Assembly (NCBI RefSeq): GCF_901709675.1
Contig: NC_051099.1
Location: forward strand, 3,410,001 to 3,474,000
DNA: 64,000 nt
Direction: 5' to 3'
Origin: Syngnathus acus
Taxonomy: Eukaryota; Chordata; Actinopteri; Syngnathiformes; Syngnathidae
Shown here in pieces: positions 34,030-46,292 of this stretch. Each line of letters starts with the position of its first letter. Within the stretch, counting starts at the first letter, position 1. Position numbers and translations under genes: made by a program. Under the pieces are notes generated by a model. It saw only the letters and a list, made by a program, of their open reading frames with translations. It was not told the DNA's origin and made no database searches.

Positions 34030-36250
34030 ATGGACCGTGTGAGCCTGCTGTGGCGTCTGCGCCGTCGTGCCCGCCGCGGCGTCCTTTGCATGGCCTTCTT
34101 CGGCATCGCCATGACGCTGCTGTACGCTCTGTGCGCCGAGAACAGCGTGATCGTCACCGACGCCATCTTCGGCGTGCGGGCGCGGACTCGGGCCCAGCCT
34201 CGCACGAACTCCGTCGTCAAGGTACACGTGATAGAAAAACAGATTTGCAATTGTAACTCCATCACGTGACCACCCCATCAGGTGCTCCGAGGTGGCTCCA
34301 AACTGGCATACGTGGACCCCCAGAAGCTCCCGGGTGTGGTCCCCGGAGACCCCCACCGCCCCATCCCCGTGCTGTCCTCACCCAACCAGACCCACGAGCA
34401 CCAGCCCACCAAGCCAAAGCCCAGGGAGGGTCAAGGTTTCTTCACCAGCATCCTCCCGCGGCCCTTCATGCGAGCGCTGGACACCATCTTCGGGGTCCGC
34501 CGGCGGGGCCAGCTAAGCGGCAAGGCCAGCGACGCCGAGTTCTTCGGGCCCAACAGCCTTCTGGGAAAGGTCTGGAACGAGCACATGTCCAGTGGCATGC
34601 TGGGGAGCCGGCTGAAGAAGGTGGTCCACAACTACCAGGTGAGAACAACTGAACTGCTTATTTGCATGGACGTCCTCTATTTTCTTGGGCTAACTTTTCA
34701 ACCCTCCAGTCGATGAACAAATACGGCGTGGAGCTCCCCGACGCGGCGGACTTGGCCCGGAGGCCCGTGCTGAGCGGGCAGGAGCTCTTGTGTCAGCTGA
34801 AGAAGAAGGTAGCACTGTCCACGCTGACAGCCTCTCTGCCGCCTTTCTCTTCGCTACCGTGGGCCTCGCAGTTGCCGCCCAAGTCGCTCGCCGCCGAAGT
34901 GGGGCCCTTCAAAAGCTGCGCCGTTGTCTCGTCCGCCGGCTCGCTCCGAGACGCCGGCCTCGGCAAAGAGATAGGTGGGACAAAGCGGACGCTCCACACC
35001 CCAAAGTGCTTCAACGTGTACTTTCATTTTCTCTTCTTCTTTCTCACCTCGCCCTTTTTTTTCTGCGGCTTCAACGACAGACTCCCACGATGCCGTGCTG
35101 CGCTTCAACGGCGCCCCCACCGAGCGCTACGAGAAGGATGTCGGTTCCAAAACCACCATCCGCCTCATCAACTCGCAAGTAAAGCCGCGGTCGCCACGAC
35201 AACGACTCAGCTTCCCCTCTCTGATGAAAATTCACATCTCGTAGTTGATGGCGTCCGACGACAACCACTTCCTGTCCAGCTCGCTGTACAGCTCAGGTGT
35301 ATTGGTGGCCTGGGATCCCGCTCCTTACGCCGCTAACCTCACACAGGTATCAGACTCTGTAGATCACAGGTGTCAAACTCAAGGCCCGGGGGCCAGATAC
35401 GGCCCGCCGCATCATTTTCTGTGGCCCGCGAAGACAAATTGTGCATCAAATTCGTGTCATTACTAGAATTGCAAATTTTCTTCACTTTTAATAATATCTT
35501 TTAAATATTTGACCAGTTTTTACTCGTCTGATTTGAAAAGGAGTTACTTGTCAGTTTGTTTTGTAGCTTTTACTGTATATAATATGAGGTGCTCATACAT
35601 TTATTCGGGTTAACAGTCATAATGGCCCTCCGAAAAAAGCTATGACTACAATGCGGCCCGCCAAAAAAAATGAGTTTGACACCCGTGCTGTAGATGAAAT
35701 CCCGTTCCTAAGCTTTTTGCTGACGGCGTCCATTTTGTAGTGGTTAGGCCACACCGACTTCCCTATCTTCACCCAGTACCAGCGCTACAGGCGGCTGCAC
35801 CCCCAGCAGCCCTTCTACATCTTGCACCCACGCTTCCTCTGGCAGGTGTGGCAGCAAATCCAAGACAACATGCCGGAACCCATCCAGAAGAATCCGCCCT
35901 CCTCTGGCATGATGGGTATGATCCGCTTTGCATATCACTGTTGATCCTGCAATGAATTGAAAACATTTTATCATCTTTTCCTCCCTTCAGGTACAGTACT
36001 GATGATGTCCATATGCGAGGTGGTACACGTGTACGAGTTCCTCCCGTCGCGACGCAAGACGGAGCTGTGCCACTACTACCAGCGCTTCTACGACGCCGCC
36101 TGCACGCTGGGCGCCTACCACCCGCTGCTCTACGAGAAGAACCTAGTCAAACGTATGAACCAGGGGTCCGACCGTGACATCTACACCCACGGCCGCGTCA
36201 CGCTGCCGGGATTCAGCAGCCTCTCTTGCAACACAACACGCCCAGGTTAA
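34030..36250 (+). CDS. st6gal1: Beta-galactoside alpha-2,6-sialyltransferase (ST6GAL1 type), 482 aa, seven coding exons
   Basis: Exons 34030-34221, 34282-34638, 34710-34974, 35081-35178, 35245-35346, 35741-35915 and 35991-36250 join in phase. This Golgi type II enzyme transfers sialic acid from CMP-Neu5Ac to the 6-position of terminal galactose on N-glycans. A short basic cytoplasmic end (RRRARRG) precedes the signal-anchor [19 protein letters not shown], then a Pro-rich stem to about residue 150. The catalytic domain has the L-motif [14 protein letters not shown] with [14 protein letters not shown] and TTIRLINSQ, the S-motif [20 protein letters not shown], and the VS/III region [20 protein letters not shown] and YEKNLV. 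Words such as YQSMNKYGV and [13 protein letters not shown] fit ST6GAL1 better than ST6GAL2. It has a longer stem than human ST6GAL1 (406 aa). Intron 5 carries a hAT element. Confidence 0.9.
35365..35687. mobile_element. hAT-type MITE with 8-bp target duplication
   Basis: 323 bp. The ends are CACAGGTGTCAAACTCA and its inverted form with one mismatch. The bases CTGTAGAT flank it exactly on both sides (35357-35364 and 35688-35695), the 8-bp target duplication of hAT transposons. There is no coding capacity. It lies in a sialyltransferase intron. Confidence 0.92.
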
Positions 36251-37741
36251 ACCAGGAAAGAAAATAGCGAGTTGTAACACACACTGGAATTCAATCTTAT
36301 ATTTTAAATGTGCCTGCTGAAAATATGATGTAATATACATATCCTTAATAGGATCGAGAAATTCCGGGAGTGGGAAATTGGCACGGCCGATTCTCGGCTT
36401 CAGGGTATACGGCGGTTTCAATAAGTTGTTCTTTGAAAACCGCTAAAACTTTGCATTAGCGGTACAACAGTCAGTGAGGGTAACGCTGAGGCCGAATAAT
36501 GTTTTGAATTTCGAGTGTCACTAATCAATGGTATCATTGATGTATTACTAGAACGCGTTTACAATTGTTGAAATAAATACGACAGACTCCCTTCAGCTAG
36601 TTAAATAGCATAGCTAACATCTGTTTGTTTTCGCCCTGGTGTTACTTCATTTAGCTTAGCAAAGGAGTAGCTACTCGTTTTATGAGGAATATGTTTTTTT
36701 AAACAGTTGTACTATATTTTGATTGTACTCCTAGCTTATTTTCTTTTTAAGTTCAACTACTGAGGCCGATAACGAGCTAATTTGCACAGCTAGCTAGCAT
36801 AGCTAACAGTGTTTTCAATCTGATGTTGTTTCACAAAGCCAAAAGCCAAGAATTCGTTACCGGAGAAATGTTATCCCGTAGCTGTGCTACATTTTGATTT
36901 TATTCTGGAAATTATCATTTTCTTTTTACGTTGTCAAACGTGCCAATGGAAAAAATCTTACAGAAGCAAAGCTGGTTAGCACGTCCGCTTCACAATTCAG
37001 AGTTTGCATGTTCTCCCCGTGCCTGCGTGGGTTTCCTCCGGGTGTTCTTGTTTCCTCCAAAATTCCAAAAAACATGCGTGCTTGGCCGATTGACTCCCAA
37101 GTTTTTTTTAATGTACTGTGTTTCTAGACTCCGTTGAATTATTGATGTCAGTGAATTTCTGAAGGCAACATTTGATCTCTCTCTATACAGCCACTCGTCA
37201 CACATCGCATGCTTCATTTCTCTTCGCTTTGTTTTACCTCGGCGTTGCACGTCCCTCTCAAATTTTGCCTTCCTATTCCTTCTCTTCAGAGGAGTCACTG
37301 TTGCTGATGTCAGTGGGGGATAAGAATATTTCTATTAACCCTCCTTAAATGTTACTATAATCCCCAAATATATTAAATCCAACCAATATACAATAAAACG
37401 TTTGGGGATCATTGAAAACTAGTTTTCATAAATTTAGTACAAGACTTTTGGGAAAAGTGGTATTCATGGTGTCTTGTTCTTAGCTTTCATTTTCCTATAA
37501 GAAACCTTACGGATAAAAAAATAATAATTCTTGATGTTGGGTGTTTTCAGGGGGTTGCATGTTCTCTTCTGTTCTGTCCGTCACTGTAAGAAACATCACA
37601 AATCAATGTCACTGCCTGAATAATAAAGTAGACTGTGATTCAGGCCTTTGTGTTTTATTATGACATCTTAAATCTGTCTGCCATGTTACAAATCCTCCAC
37701 AATTTTAAAGTAGAATTAGAGCTGGTATGAAAAGTTGTTGA

Positions 37742-37895
37742 TTTGGTCTCAAGGATATAAAAACCTGTTTGAGAACTTATTTGACATCAGGGATATGCAG
37801 CTTTGCCTTTGCTTGTTTGAGTTGTGTTTTTATTGGCTCTTAAGGATATCAAACCTGTTTGAGAAGTTATTTGACATCAGGGATATCCGTCTTTC
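37742..37895 (+). repeat. Two-copy tandem repeat, period about 90 bp
   Basis: AAGGATATNAAACCTGTTTGAGAA and TTATTTGACATCAGGGATAT occur twice, near 37750 and 37842 (first bases of each block read from the sequence with small differences). Confidence 0.8.
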
Positions 37896-38064
37896 CCCTC
37901 AAGGCAAGTCAGTGTCCTAAACAATGGCTGTGTCTTCACGAGTTGTCCCTCACCCACACATTTTTTGGACCAACCCATGTTTATGTAGAATATCGACTAA
38001 CCTTACAGCAAGACAAAATGTGCAGGAGAACTTTGAAAGTTAGCCATGACATCATGTGTACTGA

Positions 38065-38310
38065 ACAAGTTTACTTCTCTGTTCTTTTTCAACTCATGTC
38101 CCCACAGAAACACAAACGTAACACCTCCAGGACTCATTAATCAAGTCAATATTTGGTCAAAACATGCTGAATAATTGATGCGCCCAAACACGTTTACCAC
38201 TTTGTTTTTTTCAACAAGTGTCCCCACAGACATGCGCACATAATACCCGCAGGACTCATTAAGTCATTATTTGGTTAAAACATGATATTAGTTGGTGTGC
38301 CCGAATGAGT
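38065..38310 (+). repeat. Two-copy tandem repeat, period about 123 bp, upstream of the odorant receptor
   Basis: Each copy has TGTCCCCACAGA, CAGGACTCATTAA and TTTGGTNAAAACATG in the same order. The second copy ends about 160 bases before the receptor start, so the pair may carry its control elements. Confidence 0.75.
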
Positions 38311-38468
38311 CTTTTGGGGACAAGGTCAAAGGTGGGGGCTTGGCTGGAGCTGGCATCAATATGGAGCAAGCAAACATATAAAGCCAGTGTAGAGTCTGCT
38401 GTGATAGGACTCAACATTTACAGTGTAAATGTTAACGCGGGGTCTCCCCCCCTGCATCTTCTACATTC

Positions 38469-39416
38469 ATGCTACCCACCAACGTGACTTTCAGGGTCTC
38501 CCTGGAGGAGCGAGCGTTGTCTGCGGCCTTCATCGCCATCATCAGCAATATCTTCTTGGTGGTCAACGGGGTCATGCTGTTCACCTTGAGAAGTAAACGT
38601 GTGTTTCGGGAGACATCGCGCTACATGCTGCTGTATAACCTGCTGCTTGGAGAAACGGTGCAGCTTGCCCTCGGCCTGTTGTTGTACTTGTTTAACGGCT
38701 CACGCGTCATGATGGCGTACGACTTATGCATCGTGCTCAGCGTGCTCACCATGCTCACCAGTAGGATATCACCTATGATGCTGGTGATAATGTCGCTGGA
38801 GAGATACGTGGCCGTGTGTCACCCTCTCAGACATGCCTCTGTTATGACTGTCAGGAACACGACGGCGGCAGTGATCACCGTGTGGGTCGTTGGTTTTCTA
38901 AATTCTTTTATTCAGGGGCTTTTAATGTTGCTGTTTCGTGCAGACAAGATGGAGAGTTTGCTAAATACATACAAATGCAACAGTGCAAATTTCTTCTTTG
39001 TGCCTATTTCTGAAATGTACTACAAAGTGTCCGTATATGTTCTGTTCATCACAGCAAGCCTGAGCATCCTTTTTAGTTACGCGGGCGTGGTGGTGGCAGC
39101 CAGATCGGCGGCCGCGGACAAAAACTCGACCCGTAAAGCTTTGAACACGCTGCTGCTGCATCTGCTACAGCTTGGCCTCTGCCTCTTGTCCACGTTCTTC
39201 TCCAGCATCATGACATACCTCGCATCTTTGATGAGCTGGGGGATCACGGTTCGAGTCCAGCTAGTTTTATTTGTATGTGTTTTCCTACTACCCAGATGTT
39301 TGAGTTCTCTTATTTACGGGCTGAGAGACGAGAACATCCGAGTGGTGATCATGGGCCGTCTCTGCTGTCGCTTCAAAGTGTCAGTCGGTACCGTCAAAAT
39401 TGCGCATGCGTCCTGA
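38469..39416 (+). CDS. Odorant receptor, fish OR131-like
   Basis: 315 aa, intronless, a class A GPCR with seven hydrophobic helices. It has SRYMLLYNLLLGE in TM2, MSLERYVAVCHPLRH after TM3 (the olfactory MERYVAICxPLRY motif), FSYAGVVVAARSA after TM5, KALNTLLLHLLQLGLCLLS in TM6, and SSLIYGLRDENIR at the end of TM7. One N-glycosylation site (NVT) precedes TM1. These features fit the fish odorant receptor 131-2-like group, which couples to olfactory G proteins. It stands alone here, not in a tandem array. Start and stop are clear and the frame is intact. Confidence 0.87.
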   Translation: MLPTNVTFRVSLEERALSAAFIAIISNIFLVVNGVMLFTLRSKRVFRETSRYMLLYNLLLGETVQLALGLLLYLFNGSRVMMAYDLCIVLSVLTMLTSRISPMMLVIMSLERYVAVCHPLRHASVMTVRNTTAAVITVWVVGFLNSFIQGLLMLLFRADKMESLLNTYKCNSANFFFVPISEMYYKVSVYVLFITASLSILFSYAGVVVAARSAAADKNSTRKALNTLLLHLLQLGLCLLSTFFSSIMTYLASLMSWGITVRVQLVLFVCVFLLPRCLSSLIYGLRDENIRVVIMGRLCCRFKVSVGTVKIAHAS

Positions 39417-40233
39417 GAGCACCATTCAAACTTTACTCCTACTGCTGTCAAAAAACACTTGCTGGCTTTATTGCATAATAAAATTACGTTTTCAGAAAAG
39501 GTTTGCCGTCGTATTTTTTGACTTTCCTATGAATATATCTGCGACAAAACGAAATTGTATTTGATTTGTGATGTGGTGCTCGTGCCTCCCCCGCCCTAAC
39601 AGTCTTTGAAGGCATCGTCACACAGAGGTCGTCAAAACCTGTCGAGGGGGATATTATTTTTTCCTTACAGTCTATGAAGGCATCGTCAATGACGCTGCTC
39701 ACGTTATCGTTACGTCACTACACAGACCGAAACAAACATGGCGCCGCGAAAGTGAGGGAAAACGACGTGAGTGTCTTTCAACTCATTTCCTCACCTATTG
39801 TGTACTGTTAATTCCTTCGTAAAACTGACGAACATTACATTTTTGTTTTTAAGCCTTATTTTACTGTTGTCTATTCTAAACGTGTCCCGCTGTGTAGTAA
39901 CTGCTGTTAGTAGTGTGGTTCTAGTTTGTCTCGTCAAATTGACATTTGAGTATTTTCAACTGAGTTTCTCATTTCGCGCTACAATTATCTGGAACAGAAA
40001 ATCTTATGATAATTACCAGGATAACATTAACCACGGATGTGTATTCCACAATTTGGTGGCTAGGAGCTCTTCAGTTTTTAGTTTTGTGTGAGGAACATTA
40101 ACAGTAAGACAGGCAGCAGAACACAAAGGGACAAGCAGGAATGGATTACAATTTATCTTTTTTTAAATACCACACCGAATATAACTCCAAAGGTTGTGTT
40201 CTGTGTGTCAAAGTAATGGTGTAGCCGAGCAGG

Positions 40234-43200
40234 ATGCCACAGAGGAAGCAACGTAACAGGGACGGACACCCTGAAAGCCAATTGTTGCAACAAGACACAC
40301 AAAAGGACGTAGCTGTCAATGATGAAGAGCAGCAGGTACAGATTAAAAAAATAAATAAAAATCACTTGAGCATATACCGCACTCTGAACAAGCAGCCTTC
40401 AAACCTAACATTTGACACCCCGATTAACAGCAGCGTCTTTGTGTTCTCTCGGGATCAGAGCACCATGTCACGTCTGCCACCATCCTTGTCGAACAGAGAA
40501 AGAAGATGGAGAGACAGGAAGTGCAAAGTCAAACCTCAAGGTAGACACGTTTTCCATAAACATGGGAAACTACTGTTTTTACTGACATGAAACAATCTGA
40601 TTGTTTCTCAGAGATGACAGAAGAGGAGATGATGGCCTTGGCTCTGCATCTGAGTACGCAGGAAACCAGCGCGCACCATGAAGACGCTGCTGTTACGAAA
40701 GCCATCAAAGAGAGTGTGAGTACAGTCAAAGAAACATATCTAGGACGACGTTTTGTCTCGTGAGAAAGATTACAAGTCGTAGTCAAAGCTGATTGATGTC
40801 AGCATCATATTTTGGTGTCTGTCCCTCTTAGATGTTGAGCCAAGAGCCCTCTCGGCGTCAGAGCCTGCTGACCCAATCAGACACCCCTTGCTCAGGGCCT
40901 GGTGGTTGGTACGTCAGCAGCTGGCCAGAGTCGACCATTGATCTGTCGGCATCAGGCGACGGCTTCACCAACCCGAGCCAAGGTGAGTCGCACATAAGCT
41001 CTATCTGGAGATTTTGTCATAAATGGAAAGTCTTGGTCCATGTGGTTAACAAGCAATTGTCAACTGCTTATGTGTGTGTTTGTGCTGTTGTAGAGGTGGA
41101 AGGGAAAGGTGAAACTAAACAAGATCAAAAGTGGAAAGGGGCGGAAACTCCTCTGTCGGACTTGCCGTCAAGCCCCGATATCTCCACTCAGGCGTGGCTC
41201 GGTAATTCCGAGTCTGAATTGTTGGACTCGCCGCAGGTAACACACTCAGTTCCAAAATATTTACACTTAAATAGAATCAAATGACATCATGGTGGTCATA
41301 TCTTTGTTCTCTCTGTCAGAGCTCCGATTCTACGCAGATCGACGACTCTTCACTCCGTAAATCCCCCGTCTTCTCCACGAGCGGTCGCAAAGCCAGGGTG
41401 GCCGTTTTCCGGCTCAGCCAGGATACGCTGGAGAGCTGCAAGACCCCCGGCTTGGTGCTTAACTCGCAGCACTCAAAGGACAACGCCCTTCCTTCGGCAC
41501 GGCGCAAAAGTCCCGTCTTCTCCGAGTCTGATACGGAAGACGAATTTGTCCAGTATCTAAAAAGCCCGGTGTTTGGCGATGAGGCTCGGCGTGACCCGTC
41601 TGCGCAGGTCGAAGCAAGCACAGAGTTCATGAGGAGTTTATCTTCCTCTCCGCCCGTCAACCCGGTATTCCCAAGGAGTCCGGCGCGCTCCAAGAAACTT
41701 GCTGACTCAAAGAACTCAACACTCTCAAAAAGTCGTCCGGTCGCGGACGATTCGTCTGAAACGGAACTCACGAGCGACACAACGCTATGTTGGTCCGACG
41801 AAAATGCGGATGAGACGGTACGTTACGTCGCATTGGAACAATCTTAAAGAGTTCTGTTCGGAAGGGGCGGGGAACATCCGTGGACAATGTGTCTTTGTTC
41901 CACTCTCGGGCTGTGAGTGATTCTCCTTGAATTGTGTTGTAGCCGGTGAACTCTAGTCCAGTCTACCCGGATGAGAAGCGCTTTCAACAGGCCCATGCCC
42001 CTCAGAACCTGGAGACCGAAGCGGGCCCGAAGGCAAACAGCTCCGGCTGCAGTTTGCGTGTTTCCAGTCTGAACACTGGGCAGCCTGTTCCCAACCAGTC
42101 CACAGTCCACTATTACTGGGGGGTCCCCTTCTGTCCACGTGGTTTGGATGCGGATGCTTACACGCAGGTTGTCCCCCTCGCCCTCCCATTTGCGTTCACA
42201 CTAGTCTTGAAATAACTTTGTCGTGTTGCTTTTCAGGTGATCGTGGCCCAGATGGAGGTGTACGAGAAGAGTCTGAAGGAGGCTCAGAGGGGTCTGTTGA
42301 GGAAGGCCCAGTGGGGGGCCCCCATCCTGCCACAGTCAGAGGTACAAAGATTAAACAAGACGTGATGTTGAAAACAAAATATCTCTTGATTCGTATGATG
42401 ATGTCACTGACTCAAATGACGATCGTTTTTTGTTCCAGAAATCCTCGTTGTCGGACTCCTCCCATACTAAAGTTCCTCGAAGGTGAGAACTTGCCTGAAC
42501 CACCGGGAGTAGACCAGCTCCCCGCTCATGTTTTGCTTTTCACCAAACCAAAAACTAATTTCCATGTCATAGGCGTGGCCTCAGACGCAAAGACTGTAAG
42601 CTGAGCAATCAGGACGCGGATAGCCTTTTGTTGGAGGCAGAGGAGGAGGAAGAGGACGATGAGGAAAAGAAGGAAGAGGAGGAGAATGAGGAGCTGGAGA
42701 TAGAAACTGGACGTGAAGAGGGAGATCAGACCGACATTGTCGTTTGTCCAGGTACTTCCACGGCGCTTTCAGAATGAATTTACGCTCCGTGTTTCAAGTG
42801 ACACAATTAAACAGAAACTTTGAAGAAGGAAAATAATTGTCAACAGCAGCTCACGATTATTTCGATTTCATTTGATCGTTTTGTGATACTTTCAGAGACC
42901 CAAATGAGTGAGGAAGATTGCGTGGATCCGCTTAAGGTGACTGCTGCTTTTGCAACGGAACTTTGTTTGCTAAACAAGATCTCACCATCTGCGTTCTTCC
43001 TCTGCAGCTTGACAACTCGGAGTGTCCCAAAACTGTGACGAGCGATGACGGTCAAAGCGATGATGGTCAAGTTGTGGATGAGGAAAAGATGATGGATGGT
43101 GAGGCTTACTTGAAGGAGACATGCACATAAAAACATATTTTTTTAGAATTAAAAAGACTTTCCAGGTGTCATAGTAAAAGCACTGACACTCTTCTGTCAA

Positions 43201-44770
43201 GGTCTAGTTGTGAAAAGAGCAAGTATCACCGATCATAGCGACTTGTTGTAGTGTCGGCATATGTTGCGACACCGTTTGTGTTCCAACAATCAGTTGCTTG
43301 AAGAGTTACAAAACCGCATCTATGCTAGTTTCTTTAGCTCGTCTATGTGTTGTGTACTAGCATTAAGCTAGCAAACTTTTGTTTAGCACAGTTATGTGGT
43401 TGTGTTAATTCCACCACATGGCTGTTTAGTTTGCCAGTCAACTCAAATTGAAAAGTCGCCATAAACAGATTCAAGTCGAGTGTCTTTGACTCAGTTACAG
43501 TCTCGGCAGACGGCAAGACTCAGGCGACGTACTTCGTCGGCGGTGACACGGGTCGAAACCCCACCCTGACAAATGAGGAGGAGGAAGAAAGAGGGCCAGA
43601 AAGGTCCCCCTCGCCTGAGTTGGAGACCATCGGCTTCCAAGCGGCCGTGGAGTGTCCCCTTTGCCAGGAAACGTTCCCCGCATGCAAAATCGAGAGGCAC
43701 GCGGCGTACTGCAACGGCGACATGGAAACAGAGACGGTCGTCGTTGCGGACGAATATTCGGAAGGTTGGAGAAAGGCATCCAAATAGTTCAGAGTCACCG
43801 CTGAGCTGTTTCACCACTTGATGTCAGTGTTTCTGCCTTTTACCCCCCCCCCCCTCCAACTTTCAACACTGCAGAGCTCTTCAAGCCTAGAAGGAAAAGG
43901 AAAAGATGGACAGCAGAGGAAGAGGGAGACGCCACCTCCACTGACAAGTATGTCATCTTATCAAAGTGGTTCAGTTAAGAAAATAAAGTTCATCCACTCT
44001 CCCATCAGAATCCAGGAGAAATGTTACATCTGCCAAAAGGCCGTGGCCCTGCGAGACTTCAGCAAGCACACTGATCTCTGCATCCAGCAGAGGGCGACAA
44101 AAATACCCGAGGTAGGACTCAAGTGGCCATCTTTTTTCTTTTTTTTTTTTTTTTTGTCACACATGTGCACACACATTTACACCAAGTGCACCCCTACATC
44201 ATCAGGGACTCCCAGGACTTGCCCAGCATGCCCAAATCTAATTCACAATAATCCTTTTATTTTTTTTTAACCATTCAGGAGGGAAATCTGTTGGCGGCTC
44301 TGGAGCATTCAGAGAGCAGGTACGCAGGTAAGCCCAACGCCACGCTCACCAGTCGCTCGACTCCCAAAACAACAAACAAAATATATTTTTGTGAACTTGT
44401 ATCCGTCCGTCATTGGCAGGAGCTGGTCCATCCAGTTGCAGACTCCAGCGAGGGTAAGTAAAAAATTCTTCTTAAATATTTCATTTGTTATAATAATTTG
44501 TTAATTCTAAAAAGAAAATATAACATTTTTGTCATTCTCTAAATTATTTTTTAAATTTGGGGGGGGGATTGACAAAAAAAAAACGTGTTCCCCTTCAGTG
44601 ACGTCAGCAATCTGAGGGACAACGACAAAGAAGAGGAAGCTGGCATTTCCATGCTGGCACTCAGCGACTCGCCCATTAAGTCCTTCACGCCCATCTCGGA
44701 GGCCACCGACTGTCTGGTGGACTTCAGGCGCCAGCAGCGGCTCAAGAAACCCAGCCACAAACGAAGGTGA
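40234..44770 (+). CDS. uimc1: UIMC1 / RAP80, 860 aa, BRCA1-A complex ubiquitin reader
   Basis: Seventeen coding exons: 40234-40540, 40612-40715, 40832-40982, 41094-41236, 41320-41817, 41943-42167, 42237-42341, 42439-42482, 42573-42751, 42896-42936, 43008-43098, 43501-43764, 43875-43947, 44009-44111, 44279-44327, 44420-44453 and 44599-44770. All junctions keep phase. RAP80 binds K63 ubiquitin chains at DNA breaks and brings BRCA1-Abraxas-BRCC36. Two UIMs are at about residues 103-140 ([22 protein letters not shown]). The Abraxas-binding region at about 455-510 has [14 protein letters not shown] and [23 protein letters not shown] matches the human sequence. An acidic stretch lies in exon 10. 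Zinc-finger UBZ-type motifs are CPLCQETFP…HAAYC and CYICQKAVA…HTDLC. The conserved C-end is [20 protein letters not shown] non-coding exon probably ends at about 39771. Confidence 0.95.
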
Positions 44771-46292
44771 AGAACGGGTTGGGGGTGGGGGGGCTTAATG
44801 AAGACCGAGTGATCAACGTCAGCACACCTTGGAACTGATGTCTACTTATGCAACACACTTGAATGTTAATACGTGCAGAGGGTTCTCCGACTCCCTCGCA
44901 ACTGTATACTGTACTGTAACATTCCCTTTTTTTTTAATTTCATGTGCAATTTTCTTGACTTCAATGCAACAACAGTGCATTTTGTAATTGCATTTAAAAT
45001 TAAATAAGAATAATTGTAGTTTGCATAATGCTTAAAAGCACCTGAAGCTAATATGCGGGCCACTGACATGAACATCGTCTCAATTTCTTTCATTCAGCTG
45101 TTTTTTTTTTTCTTTATTTTTGTTATTCATTAAAAGATTGGCTCATGGATATCTTTTAAAATAAAATATTGTTCAAAAAATTGAATAGATCTGACTTTTT
45201 AAATTGGGTTTAGAGATGAGCCACCGAGAACTGCTGTGTGATAACGTCATTGTTTATGCAAGTTTTCCGGTTGGCTAAATTCACTTAATTGGACATGATT
45301 TGGACCCGCCTAAAGAATGACCCACATGACCGTGCATGTCAGCAAGAAGTCTTTTTTTTTTTTTTTGCTGAGCAATAAAATCTGTTACTTCCATCTCACA
45401 TGCACACTGCTCATGATTATTTTTTGTTATTTCATCAGGTTGGAGCTTTTGCGTTTCCTCCTCAAGTGTGTGCGTGCGACGCATTGAGACACAATTTTCA
45501 CTTCCATCTAAGTCAATGCTGCCCCCTTCATGTGCCTGCTTGCATTTGTTCTTCCTCTTTTTCTTTTTTTTTTTGGTGCGCTCGGGCTTGGAAGTTGATG
45601 GCTGAGCTCGCTCAGTGTGGAAGAGAAAGCAGCAGGTAAGTGATGTCGTCGTCTTTGTACACTTAATTTACTGATTTAGCGGTTATTCAGCGTTTGGCAA
45701 CTGGGCAGAACCTAATTGTTTTCCTCCTGTAGGAAGTGGCGCTTCTTAGTTCACACGTCATTTCGTGTGATACAACCTTTTTTTGAAGGATCTCAAACGT
45801 GTTCTACCTGATTGACTGACACTGTTGGCTTGTTTGAATTTCAACTGCAGCTCACTGACATACCTGTCCTTAGTCTATTCTGGGCTAATTAATATCTTAT
45901 TTTTGGTTTTTGTTTCATTCCTGAACAGAAACCAGTTTTGGTGATTCCAGCCTGCTTGAACAGTCAGCCGGGTAAGGACGAGGCACTTTGATATTTGATT
46001 TGTGGCTTTTGTTGTCAGAGCTGTGTTAAAAGTACACCACACCCGGAAAACAAGCATCTTCTGACTCAGTTTTAATCACTGTTGACATTGTAGCATAGTT
46101 TCCATTCATGTTACGCTGAACCCCCAAAATCCAAAGTAATCCGTTAGAAGCCACACCCACATCAACTTTATATTTGAGTTGAATGCCTACCATATGCTTT
46201 GAAAACATTTCCACTTATGAAATGAACAATTGCTTTTGTTTTTATTTTTTTTCTCTTCTCTGTGCAGGTGAGTAACAGAATCACAAGTGAGA
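44771..46292. other. uimc1 3' UTR and hexokinase 5' region
   Basis: Probable uimc1 3' UTR with AATAAAATC near 45374 and other A/T tracts, then AT-rich spacer. The CAGGTGAG near 46265 may end a hexokinase 5' exon. No coding gene recognised. Confidence 0.45.

Larger units (their letters stand above)
36251..38468. other. Spacer between sialyltransferase and odorant receptor
   Basis: AT-rich DNA without a recognised gene. It holds two separate pairs of tandem repeats close to the receptor (listed separately). Confidence 0.5.

Noticed and set aside
37742-38310. Repeats considered as a CRISPR-like array
   Set aside because: Only two copies each, with long imperfect units and no spacer pattern, in a vertebrate genome.
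40336-40370. A GTACAG donor inside the first coding exon of uimc1
   Set aside because: The matching intron would be about 35 nt, and the frame runs through cleanly, so the exon is read to 40540.
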